The notes beneath the pieces are model-generated. The model was not told the origin of the DNA and searched no databases. It worked only from the letters and a program-made list of their open reading frames with translations. Positions 10,874-20,860 of a stretch of 64,000 nt of DNA are shown here, one piece after another. The stretch lies in assembly GCA_028752905.1 (NCBI GenBank), contig JAQNBH010000008.1, positions 3,524,025 through 3,588,024 on the forward strand, given 5' to 3'. Position numbers and translations under genes: made by a program. The stretch is from Cladorhizidae sp. MBARI D1340-BT2. Its lineage: Eukaryota > Porifera > Demospongiae > Poecilosclerida > Cladorhizidae. Within the stretch, counting starts at the first letter, position 1. Every line of letters starts with the position of its first letter.

Positions 10874-11689
10874 GAATAGTACATAATGTATTAATAGGGC
10901 AATTCCGGGAAAATGTCAACCAAGGGGTCAAAATTTCAAAATGGGTTTTGAGTATGCTCTAATACACCATTTTGAAGCTAGATAAATGAAGTTTCATATT
11001 CTGCAAATTTTTAACCCAATATGACAAACGGGTAGCGAGATATGTTCGTTTAATTTTTTTGTAATTGCCATAGTAACAGATTATGACAGAAGCTTTGTTC
11101 TGTTTTAGATCAGACACCTCCTACAGTTGGGAATTGAGTTTTGCTCCAAATTAAGTGTATTTGGATCATTTTTATCATTTTTAAGTAGATTGAATGGATT
11201 TTTTGGGGTTACTGTTTGTAGTTTCGGGATATAATTGATGCCGTACGTATGTCACAAATATGTGCATCTTTATTAATTATTTCAGTGATATTAAAGTATT
11301 AACTAAAACCATTTCATATTCTCTTTTAGTTTTCTATTAGGCATAACTTCCACCCTTAATGGAAAGGACACACACCCATGACTTACGGAAAAACCTGTGA
11401 TGGACGTACAAGGTTCTTGTACGTATGTCACGTACGTACGTCACAGCTTAATCTAGACATTGTTAAAAGATGTAGAATTTGTTATTGTACAGCCTTAATC
11501 TTTGCCCTTTTCTTTGTTTGTCTTTCTGCCATTGACAATTCGATCTTCAGAAAAGTTAGAATGGCTACAGCACTAATTCAATCTTCTATTTATAGTTTGC
11601 TACCTTACATTTTCTAGAACATTCTAAACTGACTAGACTGATTGTCACCATTATAAAGCTGACAAGGTTAGGGCTACAAAGGATAGGTT

Positions 11690-12235
11690 TAGTGCTTGGA
11701 CCATGACTAGGGTTAGGGTTGGACAAAGGCTAGGTTTAGGGGTTGGATATATACACAGGATTAGGGCTTGAACAAAGTGTAGGGTTAGGGGTTGGACATT
11801 GACCAGAGTTAGCGCTTGGACAAAGGCTAGGTTGGACATTGACCAGGGTTAGTGCTTGGGCAAAGGCTAGGGTTAGGTGTTGGACATTGACCAGGGTTAG
11901 GGCTAGGACAAAGGCTAGGGTTAGGGTTTGGACCTTGACCAGGGTTAGGGCTTGCACAAAGGCTAGGGTTAGGGGCTGGACATTGACCAGGGTTAGGGCT
12001 AGAGGCTAGGGTTAGGGGTTGGACCTTGACCAGGGTTAGGGCTTGGACAAAGGCTATGGTTAGGGGCTGAACATTGACCAGGGTTAGGGTTAGGACAAAG
12101 GCTAGGGTTAGGGGGTGGACATTGACCAGGGTTAGGTCTTTGACAAAGGGTAGGTTTAGGGGTTGGACATTGATTAGGGTTAGGGCTTTGACAATGACTC
12201 GAGTTAGTGCTTGGACAATGACTTGTACAGGTTAT
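11690..12235. repeat. 48-bp minisatellite rich in telomere-like TTAGGG
   Basis: About eleven copies have a 48-bp period, built on GGACAAAGGCTAGGGTTAGG and GGACATTGACCAGGGTTAGG. The phrase CAAAGG recurs at steps of 48 (one step is 40). Each unit holds two or three TTAGGG or TAGGGTT words, but these are embedded in other sequence. The array is a minisatellite inside the DNA transposon and not a true telomere tract. Confidence 0.85.
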
Positions 12236-12293
12236 GGCTTGGACCATGACTAGGATTAGGCTTGGACCATGGACAATGACTATGGTTAGATGT

Positions 12294-12455
12294 TAGGCTG
12301 GTAAAGAAACAAAGCTGCCTGAGCCTGTAGCCAGGAAGGTAGGCTGGTAAAGAAACAAAGCTGCCTGAGCCTGTAGCCAGGAAAGTAGGCCGGTAAAGAA
12401 ACAAAGTTGCCCGAGCCTGTAGCCAGGAAGGTAGGCTGGTAAAGAAACAAAGCTG
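12294..12455. repeat. 46-bp tandem repeat, about 3.5 copies
   Basis: The unit starts TAGGCTGGTAAAGAAACAAA and continues GCTGCCTGAGCCTGTAGCCA. Copies start at 12294, 12340, 12386 and 12432. It directly follows the 48-bp array within the same transposon. Confidence 0.88.
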
Positions 12456-12739
12456 CTGCTTGAGTTATAGCTACAAACTAATAGTCATTCCCCAAATACA
12501 TACATTATCTAGCCTGCAAGTAAAACTATTTTAGCAGCTGGCATTGAGGAAGTTACAAGATCTATTAAGAAGTACATAGTTCACTAGGTTCCTTTCTGTG
12601 TGCTACAGGCATCCGTTTTAGGAAAGAACTGGTGAATATAAATCTACATCCCTGCTGTAAACACTAGTAGGGAAGCTGGGGAGTGGGGAAGTTAGATGCA
12701 GCAATGTTTTTCTAGACTTTACTAGAACAGCTGGGAAGT

Positions 12740-14059
12740 GCAAGACCTTGGGTAGTGTGTTCCTGTTTCATCCTTCATTGAGCAAGTGACCTGTGACGCC
12801 ACTTCCAAGAAGTGCATGACACGAGAATGCTCAACCTGTGTGGATCTGATTGATGAGTTTGCACCACAAAGCAGCTCAGGGACCTTGCAGTACTACCAGT
12901 GGAAGTCTACGGATAGCCGAATTGAGAAGGTCTGATATAGTGGATGCAGTTTTTAATGAGCTGAAGAAACAACTGAGTACCTTCCTACTCCATATCTTTG
13001 TGAAGAGAGAGCAAGCAGCTTCGTTTGACTCCTTGAAGAACTCCTGTGATGGTAAATCCATTGTTTTGCAAGTCGATTTCTCTGAAAATGCGAAGAAAGA
13101 ATTACAAGCAGCCCACTGGCACCACACTCAGGCAACCATCTTCACCACTCACACTTTGATTAACAATGCTACCAATTTCAGTATGGTAGTCATTTCTCGA
13201 CCACACGAAATACAGCATTTTCGTTTTCATGTCACAGTATATTTTCCAAAGTCTCCGAGCGAAATTCGCAAGCATAGAAACCGTCAATGTTTTCAGCGAT
13301 GGTCCAACTTCTCAGTTTAAGCAGAGGTTCCTCTTTTCAAATCTCCACTACTGGGAGCAAGACCATGACATCTCTATCAGATGGAATTTTTTTGCCACAT
13401 CTCATGGAAAAGGTATTGTGGATAGGATTGGAGGGACAGTGAAGAGGTCAGTTTGGAGACACATTCGGTCAGAGAGAAGTCATATCACCACTCCGCAAGA
13501 GTATTCAGCACTCGCCAAACAGCTTTGCCCAAATATTCAAGTTGAATTTGTTGCCAAGAGTGAGATTGATCAACAATCTGAATTTCTAGAAGCCAAATGG
13601 GAAGGAGTGATGGCAGTCCCCCAAACACACAAAGTTCATTGTATTCAAGCTTCTGGTGCAGATGAGGTCAAAGTAGCCGATACTTCCAACGAGATAGAGA
13701 AATGTTTCTGAGTTTGTCGAATCCCCAACACCAATGATGTCACTCCTCCGACCAATTCAACAATTGAACAGGATTGTCCAATTGAAGACGATGCCCAGCC
13801 TCAGCTACCAGCACTGAACTAGACAATTGGATTGTGGGTTGTTATAGAGTATGATGGTGAAGACTTTCCAGGGAAGGTGACCTGTATAGAGGATTCTGAT
13901 GTTGAAGTAAACGTCATGCATAGGAGTGCAAATGCTTGGAAGTGGCTGAGACCTAAAGACAAAATCTTCTACTCAAGAAACAAAATTGTACGTATCATTA
14001 ACCCACCAAGTGTTGCAGGCAATCGAGGACAGTTTGCATTTGCGTTTGAAGACATTTAG
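12740..14059 (+). pseudogene. transposase-like protein of the 10897-14557 element (unnamed family)
   Basis: Pieces in three frames form one protein. About 12780-12925 reads VTCDATSKKCMTRECSTCVD, a Cys-rich segment. About 12900-13200 reads GKSIVLQVDFSENAKKELQ and AAHWHHTQATIFTTHTLI. About 13260-13708 reads ETVNVFSDGPTSQFKQRF and FFATSHGKGIVDRIGGTVKR. About 13832-14059 is a C-terminal module starting WVVIEYDGEDFPGKVT. The Asp residues in VDFSEN, FSDG and KGIVD are candidates for a DDD/E catalytic triad, but that is inference. I know this architecture only as a recurrent uncharacterised protein in invertebrates. Frame breaks near 12900, 13250 and 13710 make this copy a pseudogene. Confidence 0.65.
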
Positions 14060-14561
14060 CATCTGTTTATGTTATGCTTATGTACAAGTACTTGCTTTGT
14101 CTAATAGTGCCTAGCAATGCTCAGAATTCATTAATAATATCCTTAATCACACATGTACGTCCATCACGGGTTTTGTGTACGTCCATCACAAAGTTTAATG
14201 AGGATTAATTTGATTATACAATGTTCAACAGTTAGGCTTTGGGTATTAAACATTACTTCTATGCCTTAGTATGAACATTTATAAAAACAAGAACAATATC
14301 CCTAGTAACTTCACAGAGTTTGGGCTTTAAACATTTCTACCCTATGATTTCCCATTTTTCTGCGTATGTCTGTCACACCCCTTTAACGAGGCCTAACTCC
14401 TCCCCTGTACTATGAAAGTGAAAATAATTTTGACTAATGTCTAGCCTAGGTCAAGCCTTTGCTGTGAATATGTATTGTATACAGATTTACCATTTTTGAA
14501 ACTAGCTACAGCTCAATTTGTTGTCTGAATTGTACGTACGTCACACCGGAAGTGCCCAATA

Positions 14562-14770
14562 GCATTTATCTTCCAATTCCTTTTTTCCCTGACCCTTGGA
14601 CTTCATGATTCAGATGCACAATTTTTTTTTATATCGTTGTGACAACCAATCATAATAACTTGGATTTGTTATTCGTTTATTCCACGTAATTTAGTCTTAA
14701 ACATTTTTCTCTCTACAGTTTGTATATTATGCTGTATTTGATATAATATATCTATTTAAATTTTAATAAA
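14562..14770. other. AT-rich segment, probable hAT 3' untranslated region
   Basis: This short stretch lies between the DNA transposon and the second LINE copy. It has no coding potential. With 10874-10896 and 15522-15558 it is what remains of the DNA into which the LINEs and the DNA transposon inserted, most simply the 3' non-coding part of the hAT that starts at 7798. Confidence 0.45.
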
Positions 14771-15521
14771 TGAGGTTGGGTCAGTGCGCAAGTGGAAGGG
14801 GAAAGTGAAGGTGAGAAAAATGAGAAGGACTGGGAGGAGGAAGTAGACGGGAAAAGTACGCTGAATTATTATAAATCGGCAAAGAATGGTGCAGGGGTGG
14901 AGAGGTATGTGAGGTCCATGCGCATGGTCAGGAAGGTGTGCGGCTGCAATTTAGACTGAGGACTGCATCAGCTGGGTTGTTAGAGGATAAGAAGAGATGT
15001 GGGATAGTTAGGGATGAGAGGTGTATAATGTGTGATAGTGGAGCAGGGGAGGATGTAGAACATTTCTTGGTGACATGCAGGGAATTTGAGAGGGATCGGC
15101 TGGTTCTGATAGATGAGGTACGCAGAATTGCAGGGGAAAGACAGTGGCTGGATGAATTAAGAAGAGTGAGTAAGGATGGAAAGTTGGCATTGATTTTGGG
15201 GAAAGATGTGGTGGGAGTAAGTGATGCAGTGATGGAGGAGGTGGGTGAGTGTGTTATGTATTGGGTAGGGTGTGGTGGCAGAGGAGAAAGGAATTGTTGT
15301 ATGGTCAGCTGAGGAATGATCTTTGGTCCACTCCTGTCCCCCCCTTCCTGAGCAGCGGGACACTCGTAACTTAATATTGTGGATAATTTTATTAATTAAG
15401 TACTGTTGACTTCTTTTTAAAATATAGATTGTTATTAGGTTAGTTACTAAATAGTTTCACACTGTGCTGTATTATATATGTGATGGCCTTAACAGGCTCA
15501 GCAATAGCAACATTAAATCAT
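14771..15521 (+). mobile_element. second copy of the same LINE, strongly 5' truncated
   Basis: It starts at GAGGTTGGGTCAGTGCGCAA and matches 10127-10873 almost base for base, including the C-terminal zinc-ribbon region and the 3' end ...CATTAAATCATA. Small differences include a 1-bp insertion near 14817, a 2-bp insertion (the CATG..CGCATG region) near 14920 and a 1-bp deletion near 15272, so the short open frame 14938-15312 is not a complete protein. Sharing the 3' end while differing in the 5' end is the usual outcome of target-primed reverse transcription. Confidence 0.9.
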
Positions 15522-15558
15522 AAAACAGGCTCCCCCCAAGAATTCCTAGATCCGCCCC
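15522..15558 (+). mobile_element. right terminal end of a hAT element
   Basis: The end reads ...AGGCTCCCCCCAAGAATTCC then TAGATCCGCCCCTG. Read on the other strand it begins CAGGGGCGGATCTAGG, a classic hAT terminal inverted repeat. The next eight bases, AATGTGGC, are the likely target duplication, because the related copy at 63131 has AATGTGGC without a hAT. The left end is not found in the window. It likely belongs to the transposase fragment at 7798-8898. Confidence 0.7.
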
Positions 15559-18373
15559 TGAATGTGGCATGCTCCACTTCTCTAATGCACTGTTCAAATG
15601 CACTGTTCATAAGAGTTTTTCTTTAGTGTTTCCTATAGTGGGAAGATGAGTCAGCACATTTAGTGGGGAGTGGGTTAAACACACCTACATTAAAGAAGCT
15701 TCTCTCATGACATCCCCACCAGCAGCCACTGGCCATGATGTGATGTCAAGCCGGGCACCACCCTGGCCATTCCAAGAGAACAATTCAAAACTTCCCCCAT
15801 GAGAGGTTGTAAGTCGGGCTCGACGCACACCTCTTTGCAGTGAGGTCACTAACAGTAGCTCTGTCTCGTGAGTGAGACTTGCTGAAATGTGGAAGTCCAG
15901 ACAATAAACAAGTGCAAAAAGGCTAGTATTGATTGTAAATGGAAGTTAAGCTTGTCAAAAACATCATAGGAAGCCGCCATAGGCTAAGCAACATGGATTG
16001 ATTTAACTCGCACGAACAAGGCAGGGCTTAGTGAAGCATGCAAATGTGAGTACCACATCATGGCAGGCTGACTTGGGTTTGGCGGAATGGTGCAGTGACC
16101 AATGTTCTCCCCAGGCTGGTTTGCATCATCACAGTTTAAAGTTCATTATGATTTCTAATTATATCAAAATTTGCGATAATAATATTGAAATACAATTCTA
16201 GGAGTCGTCGCTGCTCTTAACTTTACTTTGTCTTATAGGCATGGCTAAGTGGATTCACTCTGGTGGATTGTCTGAGATCCCTCATCCTCTAAGCTAAGGA
16301 AGACGGAATAGACCCTAAAATAAAATGGATTCTGACTTTCCGTTGCTGGCAGTAAATTGAATGATAATGTACATTGTGCTGCATGCACAGTCGGCATCCT
16401 AAATCTGCCTTAGAAAGAGCTATTTGGGTTGACTTGGCCTGCAAGACCATGATCAAGCAGAGCTAGATCAAACAATGGTCAGAGCAAGTCACACAATACT
16501 GCAGTTGTGATGGAAGCTGATTTTTGTTCCTCCAAGAGAGGCGGTGGGATAGCTATGGCATTCCAGCGGGCTGTTTCAGCTCAGCACAAGGCATTTCTTG
16601 GTGCTCTCAAGTGCATGTACTTCCTTAATAAGAGAGATATTGCACACCAACTTTGCCTGCTTCTTGAGCTTGGTAATGCACACTCACATATCAGAACATT
16701 GCATGCAAGAGCTAGTTCAGTGTCTCGGTGAAACTGTCCCTGTTCCTATAATTTCACACCTACAGGAGTCTCCTTTTTTTTACTCTGTGCATAGATGAAA
16801 CCAATGATGTGTCTGTTACGAAGGAGCTTGTAGTCTATGGTTGTTATGTTGTGGGACGAGTTATTTGAGTTGCATGATGAGAAGGCTATTACAATATCTG
16901 ACACCATAACGAAGCTTTGAAGTGATCTGCAGCTAGAATATGTTGTACTGTTTTTGTGGTCTAGGAAGTGATGGAGCGTCAGTGATGTTGGGAATGAGAG
17001 GTGGAGTTTTGTTAGAGTCTCCAACCACAAGAGGCCTAACAGATACCAACCTTTGTAATTTGCTGCCACCAGAGTCTCTCCCTAACTAAACCTCAAGCTT
17101 GACAAAAGAGTTTTAGATCGTAAGTAACTTGTATTAAAACAACAGTGGAGTAGCAGAATATGAAGATAGGATGAGATGGCCTAAGCCTGGACTGCAGAGG
17201 ACCCTTGCAGCCAGGCTTTCACAGCTTATGATGTTGATAACAGCGTGAGAATAGTACAATTACAGTACGTCCCTACAGGACTTATCTAAGAGTGTGAAAT
17301 TATATCATGATTGTCCTATGTGTTGATAATCTGAGATCATGAGTTCTTAGCTCTATTTATAAATTCTATTTATAATGTTCGTTCTTTGCAGGGCTTCTCT
17401 GCAGCCAGTCAGGGCTGAGGCCTGACAAGTGTCACTCCTTAAGGATAAAGTTCCTTTCCTGGTTTCCAACCACTGCATTGCTCATCGGCTTGTAGCTTGT
17501 GGCCAGGCAGCAAAAATTCACTACCTCAAAAAGTTCAAAGATATTCTTAAACAGCTTTACTGTTTCTATAAGTACTTGCCAGTTCCAACTGCTGGGCTAA
17601 GAAGATGATGATGTACTTAATGACCTCGACTTAATCTTAGTTGGGCTAAAGATGTCCGTTGGCTCTCACATGATAGAGCTATTACTCACCTCCCAAATGC
17701 TTTCAGCCTGTGATAGTTAGTCTGGAGAGGCAAATTATCAGACCTGGAAGAGTGTGGTGTGCAGCAACCTAGTGATAGCATGAGAGCTAGTTTTATATAT
17801 TGAATGTACGTACTTGCCCCCTTTCTGAGCAAATCACTGCTAGGATTCCTGGCCTCAGTCTTTTTGAGGTTTTGCCATCCTAGCAGTATTCCACAAGAAC
17901 TCTCTCTCAACTTTCCAGTGCTGGCATGCTGGGATAAGCTTGTCACCCACTATGGTTCTCATGGCATAGTGCACCCAGAATCAACCACAGGTCAGCTCAA
18001 AGTCTTCAATAGTGTAATTGCTATTAATAGAGAGTTGAAGCAAATGAGAACTCACCAGCTCATGAGTCATCTGCTGATGGAATTGAGTTGAATGTTTCCC
18101 AATCTGGCAAAGTTGGCAGCTGTTGGCCTTTTACTCCCTATGTTTTCTGTAGACTGTGAAAGAGGCTTCTCCACTCTATCTCGAGTCAAGACTGACCTTA
18201 GAAACCGGTTAGCCAACAGAACTTTCAATCATCTCTTGATGACAGCATTTGAAGGGCCTAGTCCATCTGTGTATGAACTCACTTGTGATTGTTGGGCTGC
18301 CATGAGGAAGAGACTAAACAATTTAAGCTTCTTCCTGTCAGACTTTGATTTTCGTTTCAATTTCAATAATTAA
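15559..18373 (+). mobile_element. KIAA1586-like hAT element, degenerate
   Basis: Positions 15559-16407 match 63131-64000 closely, so this is a repeat family. The coding part starts with ATGGCTAAGTGGATTCACTC at 16241. It continues with broken pieces: HKAFLGALKCMYFLNKRDIA (about 16584) and a C-terminal block at 17804-18373. At the end VDCERGFSTLSRVKTDLRNR is the hAT dimerisation domain as found in KIAA1586/C17orf113-like proteins. An in-frame TGA (18089-18091) splits the C-terminal block. Many other stops lie between 16730 and 17800, so it is a dead copy. Confidence 0.8.
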
Positions 18374-20110
18374 AAAAACTACAGCATCTGTTCTTCCTTC
18401 ATTATAAGGAATGACAATCAGCCATGGGCATCGCGCAAGCACACACACACACACACACACTAGCTCATTATCAGCTTATCATCTCATTTGTGATTCACTC
18501 GTATTAATAATATATAATAACTTTCAAATAAGTTGAACATATTATCCACACATGAAGAAATGAGAACAACATGATAGGCTCTGTAATAGTGTCTAGATAA
18601 TCTACAAAAGAAAGTAACCCAGGTATGTAGGAGGGAAATTCAGTCTGTATGAATCTTGGATCTCTTTCCCTTCCCCCAATTCAGAATGCACTCCATAACA
18701 TGGCTGTACTCAGGTTTACAAAAGCAACAATTTCAGCTTCTGTACATATGAACCCTGCCCCAAGGATTGCAGAACTTAAGATCAATTAAAATGGGGTGTG
18801 GTTAAGGTTGCAACTAAAATTATGTGGGACACCCACAAATATCGCTTCAGAAATTCCTGGTGAGAACACTGGAGAGATCTATCTCAACTTCATAGAGTGA
18901 AGTATGCAGAATTTATGGAGCTCCAAAGTTGTATATAACCATAGGGTTTTTTTAACACTTTGTAAAAATAAGATGTCCTTATATAATATGAAAATTTTAT
19001 ATGATCTGAAACTTCTTGTATTGCTCTGTATTTTTAATTACAACTTTTCTATTTTCTGAACAGTCTGTGGTCTGTCACCTGACTGCAAAAAAGAATGAAA
19101 TTGGGATAATGGATGACATTTTTTAAAGTTATCATTCATAAGTTGTATCTGTAGGTACTCTGATATCACTATAAATGACAAGTATTGAAGACCTATGGTC
19201 GAGTTTGTTGTGACCTGTCTAAGCAGCTATTTCAGGTGCAGTGCATGGCAGGTGTTGGAGACATCTCTTTAACCCTGAGGGTCACTGTATCCTGTTATCA
19301 GTGACTCTTATTCACTCTATAGTGACATATCTCAGGATGGAGTGACACCCCTGCCGCTATTTGATGGTCGCCTGGGAGGTAGTTCATTTGAGCATAGATT
19401 TCAATGAGGTGAATAAAGCATCCATGACTGGAGTAGTTATGCCAAGATGTTAGTTGTGACCGATCTGAGGATGGAGTGTAGGTTGTTGCAATCTGGTGAC
19501 TTCCCTTTAAAATGACCCTGGGGTCCTATATAGTTCTCAGTGATCCCAGGTCACCAAGTTACTAGGATACAGTGACCCAGGGAGTCACTGATCCTATATA
19601 AATATCAATAGAGGCATAATGAATGGAAGTGAATTTTCACCACTAAAGCAACAAATTAATTGGCTTCACATATTTCCTGATCATATTCTAATAGCATTAC
19701 ATCTGGCCATGTGGAATGAAAATGTAATAACAAAGTTACTACAGTCATTTTTCTAACCGATTAAGTCTTCACCATGTCAACAATAGAACATCGCTAGCTA
19801 TGAGTCAATGATAACCTTATACTACTTCCTTTCTAATAGAAATCACAGCAGTTGCCATTGACATGAATTTGGATAAGCTTTGAATTATCAGATGAGAGAT
19901 CATTATTTTGTGCCTGCCTGAGGTTAATTTCATACTGTTTAGGAAACATCTTATCTCTTTTCCTTGAAAATGCCTGGCAGTTGGGAGTCTAAGGACATTT
20001 CAAGTGAAACTGATTGGGCATACGATCGAGTACCTTGAAAGCATGCTCCTCCACAAGCAACACAAGTGTTCATCTTGCATCAGGAACTAGAACAATAATA
20101 TTTTGAATGA
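18374..20110. other. non-genic; dispersed repeat 18857-19215 and a short CA microsatellite
   Basis: No gene is seen. (CA)n occurs at about 18440-18460. The stretch 18857-19215 is a dispersed repeat: its first part (ATAGAGTGAAGTATGCAGAA...) recurs in the same orientation at 28640-28740. Its second part recurs inverted at 27980-28210 (CATAGGTCTTCA...GATATCAGAGTACCT). Around 19260-19590 the phrase GGTCACTGTATCCT occurs once in each orientation. Confidence 0.65.
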
Positions 20111-20112
20111 TA

Positions 20113-20432
20113 TATATATCACATTCCATGCAGCTGTGGGAAAGTCTATACATTGGAGAACAGAAGAGGTTGGAGACCAGAGTAAAAGTAACATATGGAT
20201 GCATGCCATCGCTAAACATTCATGGAACCACTACCATCCAATCTTGTTGTGAGATGACTTCAAATGAAGGGATTTTCTTGTGAAGGAAGCTCTGCACATC
20301 CACCTCAAACCCAAGGATCAGAGCTTCAACATAGATGTATAGGGCTTGACTACCTGTGGTTGCTGGACTCAAACCCAAGGATCAGAGCTTCAGCAGAGAT
20401 GTGGGGCTTGACTACCTGTAGTTGCTGGATCT
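20113..20432 (+). pseudogene. GIY-YIG endonuclease remnant of a Penelope-like element
   Basis: With two frame changes one reads YHIPCSCGKVY, then IGEQKRLETRVK, then HAIAKHSWNHYHPI, then FLVKEALHIHLKPKDQSFN. This is the order and wording of the GIY-YIG nuclease domain at the C-terminus of Penelope-like retroelements; the central motif is split by an extra base near 20148. The last part contains an in-place 65-bp duplication. Penelope-type terminal sequence follows at 20745. It is a fossil, and no RT domain is recognisable upstream. Confidence 0.72.
20303..20432. repeat. 65-bp tandem duplication
   Basis: CTCAAACCCAAGGATCAGAG starts at 20303 and again at 20368. The two copies are about 90% alike through GACTACCTGT(G/A)GTTGCTGGA. 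It lies in the tail of the GIY-YIG remnant. Confidence 0.88.
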
Positions 20433-20744
20433 CAACTATCAAGACTATGCACAATCACATCCACTATAATCGTTGCCATAGTAGAATAATTTTATCATGT
20501 ATCACCCTGAAAGGCCAAACCATGATTGACATTGGACAAATAATACTTTGGTTAGAAAAAGCAAGGAAAATATCTGTAAATTGTTGTTTTAATAAATGTT
20601 ATTATCCATATATAATCATCCAGACTTTGGTAACTGCATCATATCAGAAAACAGTTGACTTCTGCTTAATTAAAATAGTGGAACCAACTACCATCTTTAG
20701 GGGGCAATCCTGAACTTATGACCATTTCAGCGATAAACGATACT

Positions 20745-20860
20745 CTTCTCAATAATCAATTCACTCGACGCTTCAGCTAGCTGGTCCAGCTTTCATGTAG
20801 CCAGAAACATCAAGCGATAAAATTCAAGTTGATTATTGAGAAAGTCTGTCAACTGAGTTT
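20745..20860. repeat. Penelope-like terminal repeat, imperfect palindrome
   Basis: The left arm CTCAATAATCAATTCACTCG and the right arm CAAGTTGATTATTGAG pair with each other around ACTCGACGCTTCAGCTAGCT. The same sequence family recurs at 24290-24630, 27395-27480, 37500-37575, 39310-39390, 39590-39735 and 50005-50100. Confidence 0.6.

Larger units (their letters stand above)
10897..14557 (+). mobile_element. DNA transposon of an unassigned superfamily, 3.66 kb
   Basis: The ends are short inverted repeats: GGGCAATTCCGG at 10897-10908 and, read on the other strand, GGGCACTTCCGG at 14546-14557. AATA flanks both sides (10893-10896 and 14558-14561), a possible 4-bp target duplication. A degenerate transposase-like gene lies at 12740-14059. 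The non-coding ends carry at least seven copies of an ACGT-rich motif (GTACGTNYGTCAC or GTACGTCCATCAC, in both orientations) at 11243, 11397, 11419, 11432, 14155, 14177 and 14532. Two minisatellite arrays lie inside. I cannot name the superfamily. Confidence 0.7.

Noticed and set aside
11690..12235. Possible true telomere or chromosome end
   Set aside because: TTAGGG words are interspersed with unique sequence at a 48-bp period and lie inside a transposon; flanking DNA is ordinary.
19260..19600. Inverted GGTCACTGTATCCT phrases as a structured RNA or regulatory element
   Set aside because: Only short matches with unrelated intervening sequence; more likely repeat debris.
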